Source of the DNA: Alphaproteobacteria bacterium
Lineage (GTDB): Bacteria; Pseudomonadota; Alphaproteobacteria; Micropepsales; Micropepsaceae
Direction: 5' to 3'
Assembly: GCA_003131925.1 (NCBI GenBank)
Contig: PKWC01000180.1
Span: 1 to 8,216 of the forward strand
DNA: 8,216 nt
Positions 1-7,345 of the stretch are shown one piece after another. The notes under the pieces are model-generated. The model was given only the letters and a program-made list of their open reading frames with translations. It was not told the DNA's origin and did not search any database. Within the stretch, counting starts at the first letter, position 1. Each line of letters begins with the position of its first letter. The position numbers and the translations under genes are program-made.

Positions 1-573
1 CAGCCCGGTGGACGCATATTCCAGCAGCACTTCTGAAGCTTCAGCAGGCAGATGATCCGAGAGCATGAGGAACCTGTCCTCGTCGGCGGCAAGGACGTCG
101 TCGATCCAGTCGACCGGCACGCCAACGGTCAAAAGCTGGTCACGCGACAGCCCGTCGAAGCAGGGCTTTGCCTTGCGGATAGGCTCTGCAACGGGTTCAG
201 GCGCCGCGGTTTCGAACGGCAGGCGCGGCGCGATCTCTTCGACGCGCTCTCGCACTTCCACGATCTGGATGGCGCCCGTCTTCGGATGCGTCTCAATGCG
301 CCGCCGCTCCGCCCAGCCATAGGCCTTGTCATGATGATCGACATAGGCGAGCAGCATGCTCTCGCGCGTGCGATGGACGATGATGCGCAGATCGCGATTG
401 ACGCGAATGGACCAGAAGTTCGAGTCCTTTGACTTGTCGACGCGATGAAACTGCAGCCCCGGCGCCGACGGATCGAGCTGAAGGTCGAATGCGCTCGTCT
501 TCGCCGCCTTCTGCTCCTGCGCGGGCAACCGCGCGAGCGCATCGGTAAATGTGTCAGCGATGTGAAATTGCAT
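1..573 (-). CDS. N-terminus of UvrD-like helicase with RelE/ParE-like N-terminal domain (partial)
   Basis: This is a partial gene: 191 codons are read from ATG at 573 and the frame runs off the left edge with no stop. Residues 1-90 look like a RelE/ParE-type toxin fold. A segment around residues 54-88 reads FWSIRVNRDLRIIVHRT and then YVDHHDKAYGWA, the usual RelE-family pattern of an Arg-rich strand, a hydrophobic strand and a His/Asp/Tyr tail. After a linker at about 120-135, a segment containing GVPVDWIDDVLAADEDRF and DHLPAEASEVLLE follows. From memory, this arrangement (toxin-fold domain, then a short helical segment, then an ATP-dependent superfamily 1 helicase/nuclease core) belongs to UvrD-type helicases annotated in many bacteria. 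The helicase core itself lies outside the window, so that part is inference. No convincing Shine-Dalgarno sequence precedes the ATG. The gene diverges from tcmP. The alternative is a stand-alone RelE-like protein with a long tail. Confidence 0.75.
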   Translation of the reverse strand, partial: MQFHIADTFTDALARLPAQEQKAAKTSAFDLQLDPSAPGLQFHRVDKSKDSNFWSIRVNRDLRIIVHRTRESMLLAYVDHHDKAYGWAERRRIETHPKTGAIQIVEVRERVEEIAPRLPFETAAPEPVAEPIRKAKPCFDGLSRDQLLTVGVPVDWIDDVLAADEDRFLMLSDHLPAEASEVLLEYASTGL

Positions 574-684
574 TCAGAGCGACCCGGTCAGAGGCAATTA
601 CATATCACCTTCATTGCAAATAATTTGCTTCCCCTGCATACATGTTCATGTTATGTTCCGGTTCGAATTCCATGGGCTTCTTTT
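574..684. promoter_or_regulatory. Divergent intergenic region with palindrome and CATGTT repeats
   Basis: These 111 bp separate two divergently read genes, so promoters for both should lie here. A 13-bp perfect palindrome, GCAAAT-A-ATTTGC, occupies 616-628. A short direct repeat, CATGTT-CATGTT-ATGTT, occupies 641-657. The block from 616 to 657 is clearly more AT-rich than the flanking coding DNA. I could not place a good -35/-10 pair at standard spacing on either strand. The palindrome and the repeats are seen directly; calling them operator sites is inference. Confidence 0.4.
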
Positions 685-1503
685 ATGAGTGACGCTGTAG
701 CGGATGACGGCTTGCCGATTTCCGAAATTGGCGAATGGTCTCTCGAAAAACACGATCGGTTGCGAAAATATGTTGGAATTTCGCGAGCAGTCAGGAGGAA
801 ATTCATTTCGGGTGCCGGTGCTTCGTATATTGACCTGTTCTGTGGGCCCGGGCGGTCTAGAATCAAAGAAACCGGGCACGTCGTCGATGGCAGCCCGCTT
901 GTTGCGGCAACGGCAGCGAGGGACGGGAAGTCCGAATTTACGAATGTGTTTGTGGGGGACACTGATGCCGCGTGCGTGCAGGCATGCTCATCGCGGCTCC
1001 AGAGCCGCGGCGTTGCAAGCAGTTATTTCTGCGGACCCGCGGAGGTGAATGCAACTCTCATTGCTCATCAGCTGAACAGAAATGCTCTGCATTTCGCGTT
1101 TCTCGATCCATTTAACCTCGGGGAACTGCACTTCGATATCATCAGGACTTTCGCTCAATTCCAGCGGATGGATATGCTGATCCACGTGAGTTTGCAGGAC
1201 CTGCAGCGAAATCTTCGACGCTATATCGATCAGCCTGATGGCCCGCTTGATCGATTGGCGCCTGGGTGGAGAGCTGCGGTCGACGCACGCGAACGGGACG
1301 AATTGGTGCGCAAAAATATCTTGGAACATTGGCTGCGCTTGATTCGGGCGCTCAACATGGCTCCTTCGGAGGGCATCGAACTGGTTTCGGGATCTCGAAA
1401 CCAGCGGTTATACTGGTTGGTGTTTGTCGCACGGCATGACCTTGCTCATCAGTTCTGGAACGAAATCCGAAATGTTACCGCACAACGGAGATTTGATCTC
1501 TAG
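685..1503 (+). CDS. tcmP: Three-Cys-motif partner protein TcmP
   Basis: This 272-aa protein matches the TcmP family, a partner class named because its genes sit beside genes for Gp37/Gp68-type three-cysteine proteins. The N-terminus has the family signature EIGEWSLEKHDRLRKYV (residues 14-30). YIDLFCGPG at 48-56 resembles the SAM-binding motif I of class I methyltransferases, GDTDA at 91-95 has an acidic loop after a strand, and FLDPFNLGEL at 139-148 matches the FxDP motif. A Rossmann-type, possibly SAM-binding fold is inferred; the biochemical role is not known to me. The frame is open upstream to 445, but ATG 685 is chosen because the family signature begins just after it and the upstream residues look non-coding. 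No clear Shine-Dalgarno sequence precedes ATG 685, so a leaderless or weakly initiated mRNA is possible. The next gene starts 11 bp after the stop, so the two are almost certainly co-transcribed. Confidence 0.87.
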   Translation: MSDAVADDGLPISEIGEWSLEKHDRLRKYVGISRAVRRKFISGAGASYIDLFCGPGRSRIKETGHVVDGSPLVAATAARDGKSEFTNVFVGDTDAACVQACSSRLQSRGVASSYFCGPAEVNATLIAHQLNRNALHFAFLDPFNLGELHFDIIRTFAQFQRMDMLIHVSLQDLQRNLRRYIDQPDGPLDRLAPGWRAAVDARERDELVRKNILEHWLRLIRALNMAPSEGIELVSGSRNQRLYWLVFVARHDLAHQFWNEIRNVTAQRRFDL

Positions 1504-1514
1504 TGGAGAACTGA

Positions 1515-2297
<783 letters not shown>

Positions 2298-2307
2298 GGG
2301 CAATCGC

Positions 2308-2553
2308 TTGTGTCCTCAGCCAATGAAGTGGCAGGAACTCCACGAGCTGTTGCCCGACAGGCACCGCCGTGGCTTCGGCTGGGAACCTCCGGTGCCGCTG
2401 ATCCTCGGCGGATGGTGGTATTCAAACGATCGGGAAAAACGCGACAGGTTGGAATTGCACCTTCGCTGGGCCGCCGATCACGGTGTACTCCTATCCATTA
2501 CCAACTTTCTGAATTCGTTAAAGGAAGAGGACTGGCATCACGAAGATCAATGA
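2308..2553 (+). CDS. Small Trp-rich protein, third gene of the tcmP cassette
   Basis: I do not recognise this gene at family level. It encodes 81 aa from TTG 2308, or 76 aa from ATG 2323. TTG is preferred because GAGGG at 2296-2300 sits 7 nt before it, while the ATG is 22 nt away with no other site. The protein starts MCPQPMKWQELHELLPD and contains FGWEPPVPLILGGWWYSND, then a charged helical stretch with LELHLRWAADHG, and ends EEDWHHEDQ. It has six tryptophans in 81 residues and no transmembrane or signal segment. It begins only 10 nt after the stop of the Gp37/Gp68 gene, and the ribosome binding site overlaps that stop, so translational coupling is likely. I have a faint memory of similar short proteins beside Gp37/Gp68 genes, so it may be a regular member of the cassette. 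Its stop overlaps the end of the convergent gene by 7 bp. Confidence 0.7.
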   Translation: MCPQPMKWQELHELLPDRHRRGFGWEPPVPLILGGWWYSNDREKRDRLELHLRWAADHGVLLSITNFLNSLKEEDWHHEDQ

Positions 2554-3086
2554 ACCGTCCAATGACCTGTTCGACCAATGTAGGCTTCTTCGCCGGTCAG
2601 CACGTTGAGATACACGTCCAGGCCGTCTTCGTGGCGCAGAAATTTCAACGATTTTTCAGTTTCGGCGCTGGGCACGAAGCCGTAGGATTGGCTGAGCGAG
2701 TCTTCGTACGTCCAACCGTCAGGACAGAATATCCGCCGGCTCGTCGTGCCCTTCAGCTGTGCCGCCGAGACTATTTGTCCAGGCGTTAATTCAATTCGGC
2801 CGAAATTCGCCCAATCGCATTTGGCCAAGAACCCTCTCATTTGATCGGCGACCACGATGTCTCGGGGGTCGCCGTTGCTCAGGTATGTGAACCCGAGACT
2901 TTCCAGCCCTGTCACGAAATGCTTGCAATCGTCCGGGGTCATAAACCCCACGCGCGCCAGTTCGTTGTCGCTGCACAGCGTTTGGTTGGGCACCGCCTTG
3001 ACGAAGGCCGGCCATTGGCCAGGGTAAATTTCCTCGATCGTTCGCACGCGAATGATTGCCGAGATCGCTTCAACGAGAACCGCCAT
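2547..3086 (-). CDS. Hypothetical protein downstream of fic
   Basis: This 179-aa soluble protein is of unknown function. It begins MAVLVEAISAIIRVRTIEEI, which looks like a beta-alpha start, and contains GQWPAFVKAVPNQTLC, then MTPDDCKHFVTGLESLGFTY and a C-terminal segment RHEDGLDVYLNVLTGEEAY. There is no signal peptide, membrane segment or catalytic motif that I recognise. The protein-like composition, the continuous frame and the tight convergent packing with its neighbour support a real gene. It lies 114 nt downstream of fic on the same strand and could be co-transcribed with it or read from a promoter in that gap. No good ribosome binding site precedes ATG 3086; two tandem TAG codons lie in frame at 3090-3095, which fixes this as the most upstream ATG. 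An immunity-like or accessory role is only a guess from position. Confidence 0.65.
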   Translation of the reverse strand: MAVLVEAISAIIRVRTIEEIYPGQWPAFVKAVPNQTLCSDNELARVGFMTPDDCKHFVTGLESLGFTYLSNGDPRDIVVADQMRGFLAKCDWANFGRIELTPGQIVSAAQLKGTTSRRIFCPDGWTYEDSLSQSYGFVPSAETEKSLKFLRHEDGLDVYLNVLTGEEAYIGRTGHWTVH

Positions 3087-3200
3087 TAGCTACTATTTCT
3101 GCAGCGAGAAGCTGGTCAACTCGCCCGCCAAACGGAGGATTTCAGGTTTTACGTGCAGCATCGGTTCGTGTCCCGGCGCAAAACTATACTGTTCGAGCGC

Positions 3201-3848
3201 TCACGTGGCGACCGGACCAGTCTCATCTGCTGCGTGTTCGACCGGACCGGCCGAGCCATCCTCTGTCAGCTGCGCCCCTAGCAATCCCGCCAAATAGGCT
3301 TCCATGACCGAGACATCGAGATTGCCGTTGTCCCAAGCGGTGTCGGCAGCTCGAAGCGCTGCAACATAAGGCCCTCGGGTTTCACGGATTCGCTCCGGTA
3401 CAATTTTGCGCCCGTGCAAAAGTTTCCCCGCACGCACGCCTAGTAGATAATAGCAAGTTGCTCTCGCTGTCCGCCCGTTTCCTTCGATGAACGGATGAAT
3501 CCAGTTCAACCGCCATAGACCATAGGCTGCCAATTGGGGGGGCGAGGCGTGGTGCCAGTTTTCAAGCACGAAGGAGACAAATCGATCCATCAATTCCGGT
3601 ACGTCGCGGAAATGAGGAGGCAGGTGGTTGCCGACATAAATCGGCTCTTCCCGAAAACGGCCGCCGAACTGTGAGATGCCAACAACCGCCACGTGGTTCA
3701 GCGCCCACAACATGTACTTGTCGAAGGCGGTCGGCCCTTGCTCCAGGCCGATTTCAATGCAGTTCGTCAGGAGATCGTATTGCCGAAGAAGATTTTTTTC
3801 TTGGAGCCGCGTGAATAGTTCTGGATCGTCCCCTTCCAAGACCAGCAT
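3201..3848 (-). CDS. fic: Fic family protein (AMP-transferase-like)
   Basis: The protein is 215 aa and has a complete Fic core motif HPFIEGNGR at residues 118-126: catalytic His118, acidic Glu122 for Mg2+, and the GNGR phosphate-binding loop ending in Arg126. Fic enzymes usually transfer AMP or another nucleotide moiety from NTPs onto hydroxyl groups of target proteins. A flap-like strand with YVGNHLPPHFRDVPELM (71-87) should position the target. The N-terminal helix has a partial TNCIE match to the inhibitory S/TxxxE(G/N) motif, but the final G/N is missing, so self-inhibition is doubtful. A 69-aa gene lies 36 nt upstream and may encode a regulator, as in class I Fic pairs. ATG 3848 is the first ATG, yet a good AAAGGAG site (3878-3884) is 29 nt away and better spaced for in-frame CTG codons at 3872 or 3866, so the N-terminus may be about 6-8 residues longer. 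Confidence 0.9.
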   Translation of the reverse strand: MLVLEGDDPELFTRLQEKNLLRQYDLLTNCIEIGLEQGPTAFDKYMLWALNHVAVVGISQFGGRFREEPIYVGNHLPPHFRDVPELMDRFVSFVLENWHHASPPQLAAYGLWRLNWIHPFIEGNGRTARATCYYLLGVRAGKLLHGRKIVPERIRETRGPYVAALRAADTAWDNGNLDVSVMEAYLAGLLGAQLTEDGSAGPVEHAADETGPVAT

Positions 3849-3884
3849 GCCAAAGACAGCCGGCAGCGCCAGCCTCGCTCCTTT

Positions 3885-4094
3885 TTAGCGTCCCGTGATC
3901 CGAATGCCTCTGGAGGCAGCCCGAACCGACTCCTTTGTGATTCGGGACGATTCGGGCGCGTTGCCGAACGCGAAACTGACTCGCTGTTCCTTCAGCTGCT
4001 CATCGGTGACGTTCACCTTCTGCGCCTGCTCCAGCAAGCGGTCGAGCTCCGGGTGATTCGGCGGTGGGCCAAGAAACGATTTCCGTGCAGCCAT
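3885..4094 (-). CDS. Small protein upstream of fic, putative antitoxin/regulator
   Basis: This gene encodes 69 aa from ATG 4094. The frame is open from ATG 4154, but GGGAG ends 8 nt before ATG 4094, giving the best ribosome binding site; the longer form would also translate through a perfect palindrome that looks like an operator. The protein has an N-terminal FLGPPPNHPELDRLLEQA helix, a charged segment TDEQLKEQRVSFAFGNAP, and a C-terminal helix with RITKESVRAASRG. Class I Fic antitoxins carry an S/TxxxE(G/N) inhibitory helix; here SFAFGN has the right spacing but Gly replaces Glu, so I cannot claim that mechanism. The SFAFGNAPESSRIT pattern recalls short proteins found upstream of toxin-like genes. 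It reads in the same phase as fic, 36 nt ahead, and almost certainly shares its mRNA. The antitoxin role is inferred from size and position. Confidence 0.7.
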   Translation of the reverse strand: MAARKSFLGPPPNHPELDRLLEQAQKVNVTDEQLKEQRVSFAFGNAPESSRITKESVRAASRGIRITGR

Positions 4095-4111
4095 TGAACT
4101 TTCTCCCATTC

Positions 4112-4129
4112 CTGGCTGGATCCAGCCAG
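4112..4129. promoter_or_regulatory. 18-bp perfect palindrome, putative operator of the fic operon
   Basis: CTGGCTGGATCCAGCCAG is a perfect 9+9 inverted repeat with no spacer. It lies 17 nt upstream of ATG 4094, between a -10-like element and the ribosome binding site, where a bound repressor would block transcription. As RNA, the same sequence could fold only with strain because there is no loop, so a DNA site is more likely. Toxin-antitoxin operons are often autoregulated by such sites; applying that here is inference. Confidence 0.5.
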
Positions 4130-4142
4130 CAAACTCCTTAGG

Positions 4143-4150
4143 AATATATA
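4143..4150 (-). promoter_or_regulatory. Candidate -10 element for the fic operon
   Basis: On the minus strand this reads TATATATT, with TATATT as the hexamer (4148 to 4143), in an otherwise GC-rich stretch. It lies 14 bp upstream of the palindrome. Around 17-18 nt further upstream only a weak TTCGCG-type -35 is seen. The AT-rich patch is conspicuous, but the promoter call is tentative. Confidence 0.35.
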
Positions 4151-4251
4151 ACACGTGCTGCGCTGTCGCGAAGTGCGGTGAGCCGCCAAGCGCGAAAAAG
4201 ATTCAGGCGCGACAAACTGCCGTCACCCTCGGCGAGCCAAGCGAACCAACA

Positions 4252-5400
4252 TTACACCCCAAACACCTTCATCACCTCATCCCCGAAGTGGTTGATCACC
4301 TTGACCGCGATCCGCCCTGTTGACGGGCGAGGGAACGGGCGGGAGGTGTCGCGGTAGAGGGTTTGCCAGGCGTACGCGTCGATCTCGGCCTTAAGCGTGG
4401 TCTTGAGGCTCTTGTAGGGGTCGTGAGCGCCCAGAAAATAGGCATGGCGAACGAAGAAGCTTTCTTCGTTGTAGTCGGTGTCGATGAACCAGGCGGCGAT
4501 GTCCTTCGTGTCGCCCGAGCGGATTTCGCCGGTGTTGGGATCGAAGACGTCCACGCCCTTCACCTGCACCTCGATCTTGCCGCCGTCCATATGGCGGATG
4601 TCGATGTCGGGCTCGCCGAATACCACGAAGAGATTGCCCTTGCCGGTGTTCTTGAGATCGTCGGCCATGTGCAGGTCGGGATTCATCCGCACCTTGAGAA
4701 TTTGCAGCGGCCCAAGCCGCGCCAGCTCGCTCGAATGGGCGTCGAAATTGAAGGCGCAGGCGATCAGCACGTCGAAGCGCGCGTCCGTCGCCTCGCGCGC
4801 GGCGGCGACGAGATCAACGCGAGAGACGGTGCCGAATTCCGGGCCGATGAAGATGGCGGCGCGGCGCGGCGTGTTGCCTTCGAGAAACTGGCCCTCGGCG
4901 TTCACATATTCGCCGGGCCAGGGCGCGAGCGTCGTGAAGGTGAGCTTATCCTGCTTCTTGCTCTGCTGCACGCCCGCGGTCTTCAGATGCTCGATCACGA
5001 TATCGGCGAAGTCAGTCGGCGGCGTAACCAGCTTCATGCGGCGGCGCCTGCCCTTGTCCGCATTCAGCGTGTGGAGCAGTTCCTCTTCGTCAGCTGGCAC
5101 GACGCGGTGCGGCGAGAGGCTCTCCACCGTGAACGGCCCCGCCACCCGCACACGCGATCTGTCCTCATAGGGGCGGTCGTAAAGGAATTCGACCTCGGCG
5201 TTCTTCGCGATCGACTCGTCGATCTTCTTCTGCCGCGCAATGTGCGCTTCCCACCATGCGGCATGCAGCGCTTTAGCTTTGTCGCTCCATTTCGGATCGG
5301 CATCGCGCGGGATTTGCCATTCTTCGCATTTCGTGCCCAGCGCCGCGTTCAATTGCGCGCGCAGGGGCTCGAGCGTCTTCTGCGCTTCTTCCCAGATCAC
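4252..5400 (-). CDS. C-terminal fragment of the same methyltransferase
   Basis: These 382 codons start at an internal GTG (5398-5400) that has no ribosome binding site; the frame is in fact open upstream to about 5511 and continues the methyltransferase after the frameshift. It begins WEEAQKTLEPLRAQLNAALG, has a helical RRRMKLVTPPTDFADIVIEH segment, then an alpha/beta region with RRAAIFIGPEFGTVSRVD, DVLIACAFNFDAH and NLFVVFGEPDIDI, and ends KVINHFGDEVMKVFGV. I know this as the C-terminal region of large Mod-like methyltransferases; its exact role, perhaps contact with a restriction partner, is not established to me. It is unlikely to be translated alone. It is followed by 157 bp of upstream region for the fic operon. 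Confidence 0.7.
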   Translation of the reverse strand: MIWEEAQKTLEPLRAQLNAALGTKCEEWQIPRDADPKWSDKAKALHAAWWEAHIARQKKIDESIAKNAEVEFLYDRPYEDRSRVRVAGPFTVESLSPHRVVPADEEELLHTLNADKGRRRRMKLVTPPTDFADIVIEHLKTAGVQQSKKQDKLTFTTLAPWPGEYVNAEGQFLEGNTPRRAAIFIGPEFGTVSRVDLVAAAREATDARFDVLIACAFNFDAHSSELARLGPLQILKVRMNPDLHMADDLKNTGKGNLFVVFGEPDIDIRHMDGGKIEVQVKGVDVFDPNTGEIRSGDTKDIAAWFIDTDYNEESFFVRHAYFLGAHDPYKSLKTTLKAEIDAYAWQTLYRDTSRPFPRPSTGRIAVKVINHFGDEVMKVFGV

Positions 5401-5452
5401 ATCGATCTCGGCGTTGTTGGCGATGGATTTCAGCGTGACGTGGGGCGCGCGC

Positions 5453-7207
5453 TCATAGACGAAGCCCTGGCGGATGTCGCCATGCGTCCGCGCTCGGCTG
5501 CACTTTGCCGGTCACCTCCTGCTCCTTGGCGTGGCCTTCCGGACTGTCGGAGAGAATATAGTAGGAATATCGCGCGCCCATGATGCGCGCGCGAGCCAGC
5601 GCTAGCGCCACGCGCGACGTATCAATTGTAATCCAGCGACGTCCCCAGAGTTCGGCGACGTAGGCAGTTGTGCCAGAGCCGCAGGTTGGATCGAGCACGA
5701 GATCGCCTGGGTCCGTTGACATCGACAGACAGCGCTCAACAACCTTCTCATTGGTTTGGACGACATAAACTTTCTCCGATGCAAAACCAGCAATGCCAGT
5801 GTCATCCCATGACGACGTGATGGGAGTGACGGGGAAATCCTCGAAGTACCTTACAATGCGAATATTCTTTCCGACTGGAGTCAATCGATCAGCTCGCCCT
5901 AGGCGAGCCATGCCCTCGTGAGTCGTGCTCCAGCCCCGTGTTCCAGCGGGACGATACTCGCTGCCAAAAAGGTTATAAGGAAATCCCATTGCCGAACTTT
6001 CACCCGAAGGCCGCCCTTGCCTTTGAGATGTGGCATCCCCTAATCGGAACACGCGTAATGCCGCGGGTAGGCGATCGAGCGCGGTTGCCTCGCCGATCGT
6101 CAATGGTCGCCTTGAATAGTTCTCCTCCACGTGGCTCCACTGGCTTTTCCCATCGATGTAAAGCCGCTTTGAACTATAGATTTGCCTGAACTTGACGCTC
6201 TGAATGTCCTTTGCGTACCAGAGTATGTAGTCCTTAGGATTCGCAAGAATTCTCGACGTTTGAGATGAAGTGGTGTTGTAACCAATCAGTGCTATGAACT
6301 GGTCCGCGCTAAATACCTCGTCGACTACAGCCCGTACCAAGTGAACATTCGCGTCACCAATTTGTACGAAAATGGAGCCGGACTCGTTCAGTAGTTCCCT
6401 CGCCACGCTTAGCCGATCGCGCAAATACGTGAGATACGAGTGGATCCCGTCCCTCCACGTATCGCGAAACGCTTTCACCTGCTCAGGCTCGCGCGAGATG
6501 TCCTCGCGCTTGCCGTCCTTCACGTCGCGCGAGAGCGTGGAGACCTGCCAATTGGAATTGAATTTGATGCCGTAAGGCGGATCGATATAAATGCACTGCA
6601 CCTTACCTCGCAGGCCCTCGCGCTCCACGAGGCTCGCCATCACCTGAAGCGAATCGCCCAGGATCATGCGGTTCGACCAGTGCTGGTCGTGCTGGTAGAA
6701 CTCGATGCGCGCTTCTGGATCGAGGCCGTTGAAATCGGCGAACAGGTCCGGCGCGTCGGTCGTCTCCTGCACCTTCACCTTCGTGCGGCGCACGAGATCG
6801 TCGATGATGACCTTGGGGTGGAGCTTCTCCTGGATGTAAAGCGGCGGCGCCTGCACCACGAGGTCGGACCAGTCCTGATTGTCCTTGCCGCGCCATACGA
6901 GCTGGGCAGACCCGATCTCGATCTCGCCTTTCTCTTCCAGCGCGCGGAATTGCTCCTTCGTCAGCCGAATGCGCGCGCCGTTCCATATGAGCTGCGGGTC
7001 GAGGTCGGCGTTGCGCGGGCGGCTTTCGCCTTTCGGGAGCGGCGTGGCGCGCGGGAAATGCACCGGCGCGCGCGGGCGCATTTCCTCCGCTCGCTCGGCT
7101 ATCGATTGCATCTCGGCCGTCGGGATGTTCTTCCGCTTCGCCTCCTCATGCCGCAGAGCCGTGATGATCCGCGTGCGACCGGGGTTCTTTTTTCCGCCCT
7201 TCGCCAT
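5453..7207 (-). CDS. Site-specific DNA methyltransferase, catalytic fragment
   Basis: The 584-aa frame holds the full beta-class amino-methyltransferase core, which transfers a methyl group from SAM to adenine N6 (or cytosine N4) in DNA. The order is catalytic motif first: MILGDS at 181-186, IYIDPPYGIKF at 206-216 with DPPY at 209-212, and the SAM-binding motif DPTCGSGTT at 506-514 followed by WITIDTSRVALALARARIMGA. That order is typical of type III Mod subunits. Residues about 300-460 between the motifs should include target recognition; their DNA has lower GC than the flanks. The N-terminal 150 residues are basic and contain LTKEQFRALEEKGEIEIGS and an IQEKLHPKVIIDDLVRRT segment of unknown role. 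The last 12-15 residues are a frameshift artefact. Whether this fragment alone is stable or active cannot be told from sequence. Confidence 0.85.
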   Translation of the reverse strand: MAKGGKKNPGRTRIITALRHEEAKRKNIPTAEMQSIAERAEEMRPRAPVHFPRATPLPKGESRPRNADLDPQLIWNGARIRLTKEQFRALEEKGEIEIGSAQLVWRGKDNQDWSDLVVQAPPLYIQEKLHPKVIIDDLVRRTKVKVQETTDAPDLFADFNGLDPEARIEFYQHDQHWSNRMILGDSLQVMASLVEREGLRGKVQCIYIDPPYGIKFNSNWQVSTLSRDVKDGKREDISREPEQVKAFRDTWRDGIHSYLTYLRDRLSVARELLNESGSIFVQIGDANVHLVRAVVDEVFSADQFIALIGYNTTSSQTSRILANPKDYILWYAKDIQSVKFRQIYSSKRLYIDGKSQWSHVEENYSRRPLTIGEATALDRLPAALRVFRLGDATSQRQGRPSGESSAMGFPYNLFGSEYRPAGTRGWSTTHEGMARLGRADRLTPVGKNIRIVRYFEDFPVTPITSSWDDTGIAGFASEKVYVVQTNEKVVERCLSMSTDPGDLVLDPTCGSGTTAYVAELWGRRWITIDTSRVALALARARIMGARYSYYILSDSPEGHAKEQEVTGKVQPSADAWRHPPGLRL

Positions 7208-7211
7208 ATCA

Positions 7212-7240
7212 CTCCTTCTCCCCGATTTTTGGGGAAGAGA
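7212..7240 (-). repeat. Imperfect hairpin covering the methyltransferase RBS
   Basis: On the minus strand a CCCC/GGGG core with a 7-nt loop extends through further A-U, G-C and G-U pairs with one A/C mismatch. The 3' arm includes most of the AAGGAG ribosome binding site of the methyltransferase (7212-7217). It fits the common intergenic CCTCACCCC...TCTTCCCC...GGGGAGAAGG palindrome type. Partial occlusion of the ribosome binding site is an inference. Confidence 0.45.
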
Positions 7241-7345
7241 GCTGGGGTGAGGAGGCCTCTCCGCCGTTCACAAGATGAAATGCGCGTTCACCGTTGCAGA
7301 CTGCACGCAAGGGATTGCACGCGGAGACGCGGAGGCGCGGACTGT

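Larger units (their letters stand above)
4252..7207 (-). pseudogene. Type III Mod-like DNA methyltransferase, frameshifted
   Basis: Two adjacent reading frames together make one methyltransferase of about 984 aa. The first frame (7207 to 5453) carries the catalytic motifs and ends in an out-of-character tail WRHPPGLRL before TGA. In the overlap, the other frame reads GDIRQGFVYERAPHVTLKSI and continues without a stop to 4252; from memory, this sequence follows directly in intact homologues. Frame 1 stays open to 5453 and frame 2 is open only after a TGA at 5512-5514, so the shift lies between 5511 and 5456, most simply as one extra G at 5488-5489 (GCGGACG for GCGACG). No slippery heptamer is visible, so programmed frameshifting is unlikely; mutation or a sequencing error fits better. 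AAGGAG at 7212-7217 precedes ATG 7207. No restriction subunit follows in this window. Confidence 0.85.

Noticed and set aside
52..432. Plus-strand 126-aa open frame
   Set aside because: It lies antisense to the RelE-fold/helicase N-terminus, which has the coherent family-like protein; this is a high-GC shadow frame.
3093..3161. Minus-strand 22-aa frame between fic and the 179-aa gene
   Set aside because: It reads MLHVKPEILRLAGELTSF and is in phase with both neighbours, but it is very short, has only a weak GGGA-type site and may be chance; a degraded N-terminal extension of the 179-aa gene cannot be excluded.
3183..3188. TATAGT -10-like hexamer on the minus strand before the 179-aa gene
   Set aside because: No reasonable -35 is found at 16-18 bp upstream, so a promoter call is not supported.
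5453..5520. Programmed ribosomal frameshift in the methyltransferase
   Set aside because: No X-XXY-YYZ slippery heptamer or obvious downstream stem is seen near the junction; a mutation or sequencing error is simpler.
4363..5583. Plus-strand 406-aa open frame
   Set aside because: It is antisense to the methyltransferase C-terminal region; the product is rich in Arg, Ala, Leu and His without any motif, typical of a GC-rich shadow.
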